The notes: generated from the sequence alone by a model not told the origin. A DNA stretch of 64,000 bases from Candidatus Nanohalarchaeota archaeon (GCA_022729235.1 JALDAJ010000001.1:638442-702441), one strand, 5' to 3'. Positions 56,006-63,672 are shown, counted from the first letter of the stretch. Numbers and translations: made by a program.

Positions 56006-56371
56006 ATGAACGATTTTGACGACCAGTTTGACGACGATTTCGACGAAGATTTTGAAAACGAAGAAGAACTTGACGAAGGCTTTGACGACCAGGTCGGAGA
56101 AGACGAAGACTTCGATGAAGGAGCTGACGAGGAACCGGTTGAAGACGAGGGAGGTTACGAAGATGAAGATGATGAAGAGGATTTCGATAAGCCGGTCTCG
56201 GAAGGAGAAGTAGTTGAAGTAGAGATCGATGACCTCGGTAGCAAGGGCGACGGTATCGCCCGCGTAGAAGGCTTCGTTGTTTTCGTTCCAGGAGGAGAAG
56301 TAGGGGAGACCTACGAAGTGGAAGTTACCTCTGTCGGACGGAAGTTCGCCTTCGCGGAGATTGTTGAGTAA
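56006..56371 (+). CDS. TRAM-domain protein with acidic N-terminal tail
   Basis: 121 residues from the ATG at 56006. The first 65 are Asp/Glu/Phe-rich ([13 protein letters not shown] and more). The rest is a TRAM domain ([31 protein letters not shown]..., with the typical G-x-G-I-A-R and V-F-V-P-G). TRAM is an RNA-binding fold that occurs in tRNA-modifying enzymes and in small stand-alone archaeal proteins proposed as RNA chaperones. A TATA-like gtttataaag about 55 bases upstream fits a short leader. The tail may mimic nucleic acid and control binding. Confidence 0.8.
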   Translation: MNDFDDQFDDDFDEDFENEEELDEGFDDQVGEDEDFDEGADEEPVEDEGGYEDEDDEEDFDKPVSEGEVVEVEIDDLGSKGDGIARVEGFVVFVPGGEVGETYEVEVTSVGRKFAFAEIVE

Positions 56372-56465
56372 ACTGTCTCCTGTCGCTACGAGACTTTTTA
56401 CATTTTCTCTTTAACTTCTATTTCTATACCATGATCAGTGGAGTCTGTCAGGTACAGGTGTTAGA

Positions 56466-57614
56466 ATGAATCATGTGCTCGTAAGATACAGCAGTATAGG
56501 CACCAAGTCCAGACCGGTACAAAAGAGGATGCGCGCCGTCCTGAGGCAGCGGGTCCAGGACAGGATGGAGTATGAAGACATCGACTACGAGAAGGTATCT
56601 ACTGATCACGGCAGGATAATAGTGAAAACCTCCAGCGCTGAGGAGGCAGCCGAGAATGTGTCAGAGCTTCCGGGTGTGGCGTCAGCATCTCCAGCTCTTA
56701 AGACTGGGGCGGACATGGAGTCGATTAAGGTGGCGTCGGAGGAGTTTGAGTATGGTGATACGTTCGGCATTGACGCGAACAGGGCGGGGAAGCACGATTT
56801 CTCCAGCCAGGACGTAAAGGTCGAGCTTGGCTCATATGTGGAGGATTTCACTGGTGCTACTGTAGATCTTGATAACCCTGACACACTCCTGGAGGCGGAT
56901 ATTCGGAATGACGATGCTTATCTTTTCACTGAGAGGGTAAAAGGTCCGGGAGGCTTGCCTGTCGGAAGCCAGGGATCGCTGGCTGCGTTGGTTAGTGGGG
57001 GCATAGATTCTCCAGTTGCCGCTTACCAGGTCATGAAGAAGGGTGCGGATATAGTCCCGATTTACTTCTACAACAAACCTATAGCGGCAGAAGACCACTT
57101 ATTGAGGTTCCATGCCTCACTTGAAAAACTGCGGCGTTTCAACCCTGGCAAGAACTGGGAGTACTATGTCATCGATATGGAGGAGGTCAACAAGGAACTG
57201 AGGGGTGTTGGAAAAGGCAGGATGCTGCTTCACCGTATCGTTATGTTCCGGGTCGCGGAAAAGATAGCGGAGAAAGAAGGCGTGAAAGGTATAGTTACGG
57301 GAGAGTCGCTGGGGCAGAAATCCTCCCAGACCGCGACCAACCTTGAGCTGACCTCTCAAGAGGTCGGAAAACCTATCTACCGACCGTTGCTGGGATTGGA
57401 CAAGAATGAGATTGTTGCCCGGGCAAAGAAGCTAGGGACGTTCAAGGAGGCGACCATAGACTCCGCCTGTAGCACTTTGGCTCCAGAGAAGCCCTCAACC
57501 CGTATGAATGGTGGTGTGTTGGGTGAGCTGAAGACAGAAGTGGATATAGAGGGATTAGTTGAGAAAGCGTTTGAAACCCGGGATAAGCATGTTCTTGGGA
57601 ACCGAAAAGATTAA
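56466..57614 (+). CDS. thiI: tRNA 4-thiouridine synthase ThiI
   Basis: 382 residues. The order is ferredoxin-like/THUMP domain (about 20-165, ending near GPGGLPVGSQG) and PP-loop ATPase (LVSGGIDSPVAAYQVMKKG, about 178-196). The catalytic-Cys region is IDSACSTLAPEKPS (about residue 335). No rhodanese domain is present, as usual for archaeal ThiI, so the sulfur donor must come from elsewhere. It adds sulfur to U8 of tRNA. The next gene is 26 bases downstream. Confidence 0.93.
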   Translation: MNHVLVRYSSIGTKSRPVQKRMRAVLRQRVQDRMEYEDIDYEKVSTDHGRIIVKTSSAEEAAENVSELPGVASASPALKTGADMESIKVASEEFEYGDTFGIDANRAGKHDFSSQDVKVELGSYVEDFTGATVDLDNPDTLLEADIRNDDAYLFTERVKGPGGLPVGSQGSLAALVSGGIDSPVAAYQVMKKGADIVPIYFYNKPIAAEDHLLRFHASLEKLRRFNPGKNWEYYVIDMEEVNKELRGVGKGRMLLHRIVMFRVAEKIAEKEGVKGIVTGESLGQKSSQTATNLELTSQEVGKPIYRPLLGLDKNEIVARAKKLGTFKEATIDSACSTLAPEKPSTRMNGGVLGELKTEVDIEGLVEKAFETRDKHVLGNRKD

Positions 57615-57640
57615 ATAGCCTGCGGAGTCCGTGAATCCAT

Positions 57641-57946
57641 ATGTCTATACAGGAGAGACGTGAAGAAGCCGAGGCGGTACTTGACTCCGCTGAAATGCTG
57701 CTCGAGACTTACCCGGGTGCGGGTGAAAAGAAAAGAGAGCTGGAGAGAAAAGTCAATGAACTGGAACGAGAGCTCCAGGACCCTGATTCCGAGCAATCGC
57801 TCAAGAAATTGATTGATGATATAAGAGGTCTGATGGATGACATGAAGGATGAACCTGTTGACGAGTCCATGGACGAGCCAATGATGGGTCCTGAGGACAA
57901 TATGGGTCCGGGTCCGGGCATGGAAGACGACGTACCCCCTTTCTAA
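57641..57946 (+). CDS. Small helical protein resembling the DnaK lid
   Basis: 101 residues. Residues 1-70 form a helical bundle-like pattern (QERREEAEAVLDSAEMLLETYPGAGEKKRELERKVNELERELQ and DSEQSLKKLIDDIRGLMDDM) that looks like the C-terminal alpha-helical lid of Hsp70/DnaK (R-x-x-A-E-x-x-x-x ... LExxL). A Met/Gly/Pro-rich acidic tail follows (MMGPEDNMGPGPGMEDD). No ATPase or peptide-binding part is present. It lies 26 bases after thiI. A chaperone co-factor role is inference. Confidence 0.5.
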   Translation: MSIQERREEAEAVLDSAEMLLETYPGAGEKKRELERKVNELERELQDPDSEQSLKKLIDDIRGLMDDMKDEPVDESMDEPMMGPEDNMGPGPGMEDDVPPF

Positions 57947-57979
57947 CTCTTCTTAAGTCTGCGGTAAGAATCAAGGGTT

Positions 57980-58384
57980 ATGGATAACAGGGAGCTAGTG
58001 GAACAGTCCGTGATGAATAACCTTGGTGTAAGCTTCACCGAACTGAAGGAGATTACCGGTCTGGTCAACGGAGTGGTTCAGTATCACATCCGCCGTTCTG
58101 ACAGGATTGAGAAGAAAAGAGGGGTTATACTGGAGAAAGGAGCGTGCAGCGGGTGTGGTTTAAGAGATATCTGTACGCGAAAATGCCTGATCGGCGAGTT
58201 GAGGGATTTAAGGAAACGTAGGATTCTTGAGATGAAGCATGAAGGCTTCAGCCAGAAAGAAATAGCCTCCGATCTGGGTATCGATGAGTCAACGGTGAGC
58301 TATCACGTGAACAGGATGAGAGACATGGACTTGCTGGAAGGCGAAACCCTGGTTGAAGAGGTCAGGGAGCATATCAGGGTTTGA
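57980..58384 (+). CDS. HTH regulator with a four-Cys cluster
   Basis: 134 residues. An N-terminal HTH-like part (about 10-42; VSFTELKEITGLVNGVVQYHIRRS) is followed by Cys56, Cys59, Cys65, Cys69 (ACSGCGLRDICTRKCL), the spacing C-x2-C-x5-C-x3-C, and a second HTH (about 86-112; FSQKEIASDLGIDESTVSYHV). The Cys could bind an Fe-S cluster or zinc, so this may be a redox- or metal-responsive transcription factor. No membrane segment. Neighbouring genes (thiI, dehydrogenase, Dsb pair) make redox sensing plausible. Confidence 0.65.
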   Translation: MDNRELVEQSVMNNLGVSFTELKEITGLVNGVVQYHIRRSDRIEKKRGVILEKGACSGCGLRDICTRKCLIGELRDLRKRRILEMKHEGFSQKEIASDLGIDESTVSYHVNRMRDMDLLEGETLVEEVREHIRV

Positions 58385-58441
58385 AACCTTTACTACAAGC
58401 TTTTTATCCCGACTCAAGAAATCTTTGCACGGGAAGGGGAA

Positions 58442-59431
58442 ATGAAGGTAGCTTGGTTTGACACGGAGGACTGGGAGCGAGATTACCTGGAGAAAAAGGA
58501 TCTGGAGTTCGAGATAGATTTTTTCGAACAACCCTTGACACCGGAAACCGCCGAAAAAGCGGAAGGATACGATATAGTCTCGGTTTTCGTCTCTTCTGAA
58601 GTCAGTGGAGAAGTCATAGACAGGCTGGACTGCAACCTCGTGGCGTGCCGTTCGACCGGTTATGACCACGTTGCGACCGGGAAGGCGGCTGAAAAGGGTA
58701 TACCTGTGAGTAATGTTCCGGATTATGGAGGTACCACTGTCGCGGAGCATACTTTCGGTCTTATACTCGCGCTTTCCCGCAGAATTTACGATGCTATCCG
58801 GAGAGTGGAGGAAGAAAATTTCAGCCACCAGGGGCTCCAGGGCTTCGACCTGAAGGGTAAGAAGTTAGGAGTCGTTGGAACCGGGACGATAGGAAAGAAT
58901 GTGATAAGAATCGCGAACGGATTCGACATGCACGTCATCGCGTACGATCCACAGCCAGACAGGCACGCAGAGCACGAACTCGGCTTCATGTACGTCGACC
59001 TTGATGACTTACTGGAGCAGGCACATATAGTTACGCTGCACTGCCCGTTAACTGATGCCACGGAGAATATGTTGTCGGAAAAGGAGTTCGAGAAGATGGA
59101 GGATACACTCCTCGTCAACACCGCGAGAGGAGAACTCATCGACCAGGAAGCCCTTATAGAGGCGCTGGAAGAGGACTGGGTGAAAGCAGCGGGATTAGAC
59201 GTACTGGCGGAGGAATGTTTCATCGAGGACGATATCAAGTACCTCGGAGAGCTGGAGGAGAAATGTGATCCAAGGATTATTCTACAGGATCACATCCTCA
59301 TGAAGCGAGATGATGTTCTGGTAACACCTCACAACGCCTTCAACTCGCGAGAAGCGCTGGAACGCATCGAGGACACGACCATAGAAAACATCCGCTCACA
59401 CAGCAACGTCGTCAACTCTCCGTGGAGCTAA
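58442..59431 (+). CDS. D-2-hydroxyacid dehydrogenase (D-lactate dehydrogenase-like)
   Basis: 329 residues. Rossmann motif GVVGTGTIGKNVIRIANGF and the catalytic residues are visible: Arg in CRSTGYDH, Glu in NTARGELID region, and His in TPHNAFNSREAL. The NAD-binding segment ends with YDPQP (Asp for NAD preference). It reduces a 2-keto acid, such as pyruvate to D-lactate; the substrate is not determined. This would regenerate NAD in a fermenting cell, with PEP synthase nearby in the map but not adjacent. The 3' end overlaps the DsbB-like gene by 20 bases. Confidence 0.88.
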   Translation: MKVAWFDTEDWERDYLEKKDLEFEIDFFEQPLTPETAEKAEGYDIVSVFVSSEVSGEVIDRLDCNLVACRSTGYDHVATGKAAEKGIPVSNVPDYGGTTVAEHTFGLILALSRRIYDAIRRVEEENFSHQGLQGFDLKGKKLGVVGTGTIGKNVIRIANGFDMHVIAYDPQPDRHAEHELGFMYVDLDDLLEQAHIVTLHCPLTDATENMLSEKEFEKMEDTLLVNTARGELIDQEALIEALEEDWVKAAGLDVLAEECFIEDDIKYLGELEEKCDPRIILQDHILMKRDDVLVTPHNAFNSREALERIEDTTIENIRSHSNVVNSPWS

Positions 59432-59957
59432 ATCTCCACACAAGCACGAGTATAGCTATCATCGCTGTCAGCGCCATCATCGGGATGGAGATGTAGCCGA
59501 AGTAGAACGTGTAGGTTGTCTCACAGGACACGGACAGTACCGAGCACCCGGCGTCCTGGAACTGGTCGAGTCTCTGTATCATGTAATGGTAAGCCGCTAT
59601 AGGGATTCCTATCATCGCCAGCGGCATCACGTAATCAGACACATCGTCCTTTCTAAGCACTATCGCAACGCCTAGAAGGACTACCATCGGGTAAATCAGT
59701 ATGCGCTGGTACCAGCACATGAGGCAGGGCTCCCAGCCAAGTATTTGCGACATGTAGAGGCTTCCAGAGGTCGCAACCGTTGCCACAAGAAACGCGGTCT
59801 CCCGGTACCACTGATACAGGAGTTCTTCCGCCTGTTCAAGATACCTGTTAGACAGGTCGAAACCGGCTTTACGTCCTATGAAAACTGCGAGTCCGATCAA
59901 CAGCAGGAGCTGGACCAGCAGGGTCGCGTAGGAAAGACCGGCTATAACAGCACTCAT
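59412..59957 (-). CDS. DsbB-like disulfide-forming membrane protein
   Basis: 181 residues from the ATG at 59957; an earlier ATG at 60008 would overlap the next gene. Four or more membrane segments. Two pairs of Cys fit DsbB: Cys78/Cys81 (EPCLMCWYQR) and Cys138/Cys145 (AGCSVLSVSC), the quinone-reducing and substrate-oxidising pairs. It should re-oxidise the thioredoxin-like protein at 60402. Loss of any of the Cys would break this, and all four are present. Confidence 0.8.
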   Translation of the reverse strand: MSAVIAGLSYATLLVQLLLLIGLAVFIGRKAGFDLSNRYLEQAEELLYQWYRETAFLVATVATSGSLYMSQILGWEPCLMCWYQRILIYPMVVLLGVAIVLRKDDVSDYVMPLAMIGIPIAAYHYMIQRLDQFQDAGCSVLSVSCETTYTFYFGYISIPMMALTAMIAILVLVWRFSSTES

Positions 59958-60004
59958 GTACTTCTTTTCAACTGCGGGATTCAAAACCGTTCTGGTAGAA
60001 ACGT

Positions 60005-60355
60005 TCAATCGACGCGGAGCAGGTGCGCGTTACAGTTGCAGTCACTGCATCCGAAGTCCTCTACTGGTTCACCTACTTTCGAGACCGTATCCGCCAGCAT
60101 GCACTCGAAACTCGAATTCTCAGGGACTACAAGGTAATCAACGGCTTCCGCAACGGAGGAAAAGTAGTCGATGTGCCAGTGCGTGTTCTCCACCTCGGAA
60201 AAGTGTCGCTCGATACGTTTCTCGACAGAGTTCATCGCCGAGCCCGCATAGATGTAGATTCCAGGTTCGAACTCTATCTCTCCCAGCGCACCTATCTCTA
60301 TACTTTTCTTTTCCTCCAGTCTGAAGAACACGAGGTAGACTGCTTTCACACTCAC
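60005..60355 (-). CDS. DUF123 family GIY-YIG-like protein
   Basis: 116 residues from GTG at 60355 (a second GTG at 60349 is possible). It has FEPGIYIYAGSAMNSVEKRIERHF and NTHWHIDYF, the hallmark of DUF123 proteins, a GIY-YIG-related group often fused to or near endonuclease III in archaea. It ends ESSFECMLAD and FGCSDCNCNAHL, with a Cys/His cluster that could bind metal. A DNA-repair role is inferred from the family only. It precedes the DsbB-like gene on the same strand. Confidence 0.75.
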   Translation of the reverse strand: MSVKAVYLVFFRLEEKKSIEIGALGEIEFEPGIYIYAGSAMNSVEKRIERHFSEVENTHWHIDYFSSVAEAVDYLVVPENSSFECMLADTVSKVGEPVEDFGCSDCNCNAHLLRVD

Positions 60356-60401
60356 AACTTGACCAAAAGCTTATCTAAAGCTGACTGTATAAATCCATGA
60401 T

Positions 60402-61235
60402 ATGGTCGAATGTGATTACTGTGGAGACGAGTTCGATGACGAACTTGATCTCCACCTCCACTGGGGAGAAGAACACGAGGACGAGATAAACTCCCACGAA
60501 AAAGACAAGGTCAAGAAGGCGCGTAGAAAGAAGGAAGAGCAGGAAGAAGCCCGGATGAAGGATAGGAAGAAATACGCGGGCTACGCGCTGACAGGTGTTC
60601 TAGCAGTTGTGTTCCTTGCATTTGTAGGACCCCAGGTTGTCCAGATGATAGGTGCTGGTGACGATGTGGAGATGGAAGAGCTTGAGGCAGAACTTGACCT
60701 CGAGGAAAGACCTGTACTTGGAGATAGAGATGCGGACGTAACTGTAATCGAATTCGGAGACTACCTGTGTCCCGCCTGCCGAAGCTTCGAACACCGTACT
60801 AAAGAACCGCTTAAGAACACAGGTTACTTCCAGGAGGGTAGTGGAGTCAGCTTCTACTACGTACATCTACCAGTAGTTGACCCGACAGGTTCTACAAACG
60901 CAGCGGCAGCAGCGGAATGCGTCGCGGAGCAGGACCAGGAACAGTACTGGGACTACCACGGCGCGCTGTTCCAGAACCAGCAAAATATCAACTACAACAC
61001 GCAGGGACTGGTTAACCTTGCAGAGCAGTCAACAGAAGGACTGGACTACGAACAGCTTGAAGCCTGCATCAGCAACGGCGACACGCGCGAAAGAGTAAGT
61101 GACGACCAGAGCTTCGCCCACAACAACGGGTTCAGGAGCACACCAACAGTACTCGTGAACGGACAGGTAGTACACGACAGGAGCTACGACAACATGGTAC
61201 AGCTCATAGAAGGAGAGCTTGACCAAGCAGAGTAG
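60402..61235 (+). CDS. DsbA-like thioredoxin with cytosolic C2H2 finger
   Basis: 277 residues. The N-terminus is a C2H2 zinc finger (Cys4, Cys7, His20, His25), then a basic/acidic linker, one membrane segment (about 60-80), and an extracytoplasmic thioredoxin fold with C-P-A-C (123-126; GDYLCPACRSFEH) and cis-Pro loop RSTPTVLVNGQ. This is a DsbA-type oxidoreductase that makes or shuffles disulfides in exported proteins. The finger with C-x2-C-x12-H-x4-H spacing matches two other proteins in the window. It is divergent from DUF123, beside dsbB-like. Confidence 0.88.
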   Translation: MVECDYCGDEFDDELDLHLHWGEEHEDEINSHEKDKVKKARRKKEEQEEARMKDRKKYAGYALTGVLAVVFLAFVGPQVVQMIGAGDDVEMEELEAELDLEERPVLGDRDADVTVIEFGDYLCPACRSFEHRTKEPLKNTGYFQEGSGVSFYYVHLPVVDPTGSTNAAAAAECVAEQDQEQYWDYHGALFQNQQNINYNTQGLVNLAEQSTEGLDYEQLEACISNGDTRERVSDDQSFAHNNGFRSTPTVLVNGQVVHDRSYDNMVQLIEGELDQAE

Positions 61236-61255
61236 GTCTCAATGACCTCTCTAAC

Positions 61256-61519
61256 TCACCTATCTACAAACCTGTAGAACCGGCTAGTTTCACCAGCATC
61301 ATTTTTCTCCTGGTAACGCATAGCTAATCCCCGTTCCTCGAACCTCTCAAAGAACTCACTCCACGAGATACGCTCCAGGTCCTCATCAGGATCGTCCTCG
61401 AAATCAAAATGCAGAACTGTGCGCGCCACACCCTTGAAGACGGCAGGTCTACCACCTCTCTCCTCAGCCCACTCACGGATTTTCTCGTGTTCAGCGGTTT
61501 TCAAGGCTTTCTTTGGCAT
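61256..61519 (-). CDS. Small soluble protein of a conserved bacterial-type family
   Basis: 87 residues. It reads HEKIREWAEERGGRPAVFKG then LHFDFEDDPDEDLERISWSEFFERFEERGLAMRYQ, a short family I know from bacteria and haloarchaea, often misnamed as a glucan-branching enzyme. No membrane segment or enzyme motif. Charged, probably cytoplasmic. Function unknown. Convergent with the DsbA-like gene (20 bases apart). Confidence 0.65.
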   Translation of the reverse strand: MPKKALKTAEHEKIREWAEERGGRPAVFKGVARTVLHFDFEDDPDEDLERISWSEFFERFEERGLAMRYQEKNDAGETSRFYRFVDR

Positions 61520-61615
61520 GGGAACAAAAACATGGAGCTCTCAGCCAGTTTAAACAAATCCTCACTCGACCACACCAGAAAACCCGGAACAGAATGTTCG
61601 CCGGCGCTGACATCT

Positions 61616-61978
61616 CTAGCCTGTCTCGTCTGGAGAGAGTCCGACGTTTTCGGTCTTACAGTACCCGTCTTCCAGTTGAAGTCCGTAATTTTCGCAGTTA
61701 TACTGTGCCATACAGTAGTTAGCTCCTGTGACTGTTGAACCGAGGTTTATCAGAGAATTCCTTAGATTCCAGATTCCTGTAAACCGTTCGTTAAGCGCCA
61801 CCATCGTCCCGCCCATCGCGCAGCTGCAACCAGGTGTGTCAACCAGTTCACACTCGGTAACATCATCTGCTGATTGCATGAAGCTCATCATAACCGACGG
61901 CGCCAACAAAACTGCTATCAATCCAAGAAGACAAGAAGCCAGTATGATTCCGCCATACTTCAGGTATCTGTTACGCAC
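61616..61978 (-). CDS. Exported Cys-rich small protein with N-terminal anchor
   Basis: 120 residues from a GTG at 61978. The frame extends upstream over the tRNA-Ser gene, which cannot be coding, so I chose the GTG that lies 27 bases after a TATA-like ttaattaaa (62001-62009), as in a leaderless gene. It starts MRNRYLKYGG then a membrane segment (IILASCLLGLIAVLLAP). The exported part has eight Cys (ECELVDTPGCSCAMG, YCMAQYNCENYG, GYCKT), likely disulfides made by the Dsb-like pair. No family recognised. Confidence 0.55.
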   Translation of the reverse strand: MRNRYLKYGGIILASCLLGLIAVLLAPSVMMSFMQSADDVTECELVDTPGCSCAMGGTMVALNERFTGIWNLRNSLINLGSTVTGANYCMAQYNCENYGLQLEDGYCKTENVGLSPDETG

Positions 61979-62000
61979 AGGAACTTTTAGCTTCAGATTG

Positions 62001-62009
62001 TTAATTAAA
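62001..62009 (-). promoter_or_regulatory. TATA box for the Cys-rich exported protein
   Basis: The minus strand reads TTTAATTAA centred 27 bases before the chosen GTG start at 61978, the standard leaderless spacing. Confidence 0.4.
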
Positions 62010-62027
62010 GTAGTGGCGGTTAGATGC

Positions 62028-62137
62028 TGGCGCTGGGTTCGAAACTGCGAGGCAGTTTCTGTACCATAAGAAAATCTATGATTTTCGAGGATTTGAACCC
62101 GAAGCTCGCCGTATCGGGAGCTTCTCTCATCAAATCC
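62028..62137. repeat. Cluster of hairpins and tRNA 3'-end-like fragments
   Basis: Three inverted repeats follow one another: GAAACTGC-3-GCAGTTTC (62041-62059), GAAAATC-3-GATTTTC (62070-62086) and a nested one with outer GGATTTGA/TCAAATCC and inner GAAGCTC/GAGCTTC (62089-62137). The region also has tRNA-like fragments: GGCGCTGGGTTCGAA (62029-62043) resembles the tRNA-Ser 3' end GGCGCTGGG at 62159-62167, and GGATTTGAACCC (62089-62100) resembles the tRNA T arm. These look like decayed tRNA ends, possibly left by integration events. Confidence 0.45.
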
Positions 62138-62154
62138 GCAGTTTAGGCGTGAAA

Positions 62155-62243
62155 CGCCGGCGCTGGGATTTGAACCCAGGAGGGCCGTCACAGCCCAGCA
62201 GATCTCGAATCTGCCGCGTTCAACCAGACTCCGCCACGCCGGC
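62155..62243 (-). tRNA. tRNA-Ser (anticodon CGA)
   Basis: 89 nucleotides. Acceptor arms GCCGGCG and CGCCGGC pair fully, discriminator G73. Anticodon stem GCAGA/TCTGC encloses TTCGAGA with anticodon CGA (Ser). The long variable arm (TGGGCTGTGACGGCCC) is typical of tRNA-Ser. T arm CTGGG/CCCAG with loop TTCAAAT. No intron, CCA not encoded. The 5' side has a 7-pair hairpin GAAACTT-4-AAGTTTC directly upstream (62245-62262). Confidence 0.97.
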
Positions 62244-62244
62244 A

Positions 62245-62262
62245 GAAACTTCTGGAAGTTTC
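62245..62262. repeat. Hairpin directly upstream of tRNA-Ser
   Basis: GAAACTT (62245-62251), four-base loop, AAGTTTC (62256-62262), one base from the tRNA 5' end. It shares GAAACT with the hairpin at 62041-62059 downstream. It could be a processing or promoter element or part of the same hairpin cluster. Confidence 0.45.
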
Positions 62263-62359
62263 ATCACCAGAAACTGCGTTCCGACTTCGCCTCCAGCAGC
62301 TTTCAGAATTAGGAGCTGTCGTGAAGCTTTTATTTAGTTGAGTTCCCGTTATCTGGTTT

Positions 62360-63022
62360 ATGGAGTACGGTTCTGTAGTTTTTGATATGGACGGAGTGAT
62401 CCTTGACTCTATGAGGGACCATTCCTGGGTTTATGCTGCCGTTGAAAGGGTGGTGCAGGAAAAAGGTGTTGAAAGAGAGCTTGATAGAGGTGAAAAGGCG
62501 GCGATACTTGGGGAGCAGGGTTTTGACCGTTGTGTTCAGTCTTGTGAGAAAATCGGTCTTGATCCTGGTGATGTCTGGACAGAGATTTGCCGCGCCACGA
62601 CCCGTGTAAGAAAGGAGAGGATAGAAAGCGGGGAGATGACGCTTGTGGACGGTGCTGGAGAGATGATTAAAAAGATACACGCCCAGGAGAGGAAGATGGC
62701 GCTGGTGAGTAACGCGCCGGATGAAGCTGTCAGGTTCGTTGTGCGACATTTTGAACTGGAGCGTTTTTTCGACTTCTATATAGGGTTAAGAGACTTCGAA
62801 GACCTTGCCTCGAAGAAGCCTGCGCCGGACCACCTTGAGGTCGCGAAGGCAGAGCTCGGGAGAAACCCGTACCTGTACGTCGGGGATGCTGAGTCAGATG
62901 TTATAGCAGCTCACAGGGCGGATATGGACGCGGCGTGGCTGCATCCTTCTAAGGAGTCTGACGTGAAGGCGGATTACGAACTTAAAGCACTGAACGCGCT
63001 GGAAAACGTGATTGATACGTGA
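62360..63022 (+). CDS. HAD-superfamily hydrolase
   Basis: 220 residues. Motif I VVFDMDGVILDS, motif II MALVSNAPDEAVRF, Lys of motif III in SKKPAPDH and motif IV VGDAESDVIAAHRADMD. These define a Cof/phosphoglycolate-phosphatase-like HAD phosphatase with an alpha-helical C1 cap. The substrate is unknown. Its last four bases overlap the start of the next HAD gene. The two are probably paralogs from a tandem duplication that then diverged. Confidence 0.85.
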   Translation: MEYGSVVFDMDGVILDSMRDHSWVYAAVERVVQEKGVERELDRGEKAAILGEQGFDRCVQSCEKIGLDPGDVWTEICRATTRVRKERIESGEMTLVDGAGEMIKKIHAQERKMALVSNAPDEAVRFVVRHFELERFFDFYIGLRDFEDLASKKPAPDHLEVAKAELGRNPYLYVGDAESDVIAAHRADMDAAWLHPSKESDVKADYELKALNALENVIDT

Positions 63023-63672
63023 GCTACGACGGCGTGATTTTCGACTTTGACGGCGTCCTTCTAAACTCTGGAGAGGATGGCTTTAAATGGGCAGGGAAGG
63101 CGAGAGAAGAGAAATCCCGTGAATTAGGCTACGACTACAGTTGTACAGCAGGATACATTTTTGCCTCTAGTTCATTCGAGGAGATGAAGAAAAAAGTGGA
63201 GCAGAGCCCGATGAGCTGGCAAGAGTTCATGGAGGTTGAAAAAGCTGCGGCACAAAGAAAGCTGGAACTTGTGAAGAGAGGACAGATGGAGCTTTTTCCT
63301 TCCGCCAGAGATGTTCTGGAAAATATAGGGGTTCCGAAGGCGGTTGTAAGCAACGCTTACGGGGACATAGTTGACGGTATAGTGAGACAGTTCGGGATAG
63401 ACGAGCACCTCGTGTACTGGACTGCGCCGAGACTGGATGATATCAAGAGATACCACAGCCTGGCGAAACCAGAGACAGACATGCTTGACCGCGCGATGAA
63501 AGAGATTGGTTCCCGTGACGTGATAATGGTCGGGGATAAGAAGTTTGATGTTCAGGCGGCGAAAAACGCGGGTATAGAATCTATTCTGGTCAACAGTTAC
63601 GGCGAAGATATCGATGCGGATCCTACTTATAGGGTTGAAAGCCTGGAAGAAGTACTCCGGATAGTCGGTTGA
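63019..63672 (+). CDS. HAD-superfamily hydrolase (second copy)
   Basis: 217 residues from GTG at 63019, in a 4-base overlap with the upstream HAD gene. Motif I VIFDFDGVLLNS, motif II KAVVSNAYGDIVD, Lys in LAKPETDMLD, motif IV MVGDKKFDVQAAKNAG. The overlap indicates coupled translation. Substrate unknown. It resembles its neighbour in layout and length but differs in the cap. Confidence 0.82.
   Translation: MSYDGVIFDFDGVLLNSGEDGFKWAGKAREEKSRELGYDYSCTAGYIFASSSFEEMKKKVEQSPMSWQEFMEVEKAAAQRKLELVKRGQMELFPSARDVLENIGVPKAVVSNAYGDIVDGIVRQFGIDEHLVYWTAPRLDDIKRYHSLAKPETDMLDRAMKEIGSRDVIMVGDKKFDVQAAKNAGIESILVNSYGEDIDADPTYRVESLEEVLRIVG

Noticed and set aside
62089-62137. A second tRNA on the minus strand downstream of tRNA-Ser
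   Set aside because: It has a T-loop-like TTCAAAT but no acceptor, D or anticodon arms; it folds as one long hairpin instead.
61979-62191. N-terminal extension of the Cys-rich exported protein
   Set aside because: It would translate through tRNA-Ser and hairpins. The GTG at 61978, with a TATA box 27 bases upstream, fits better.
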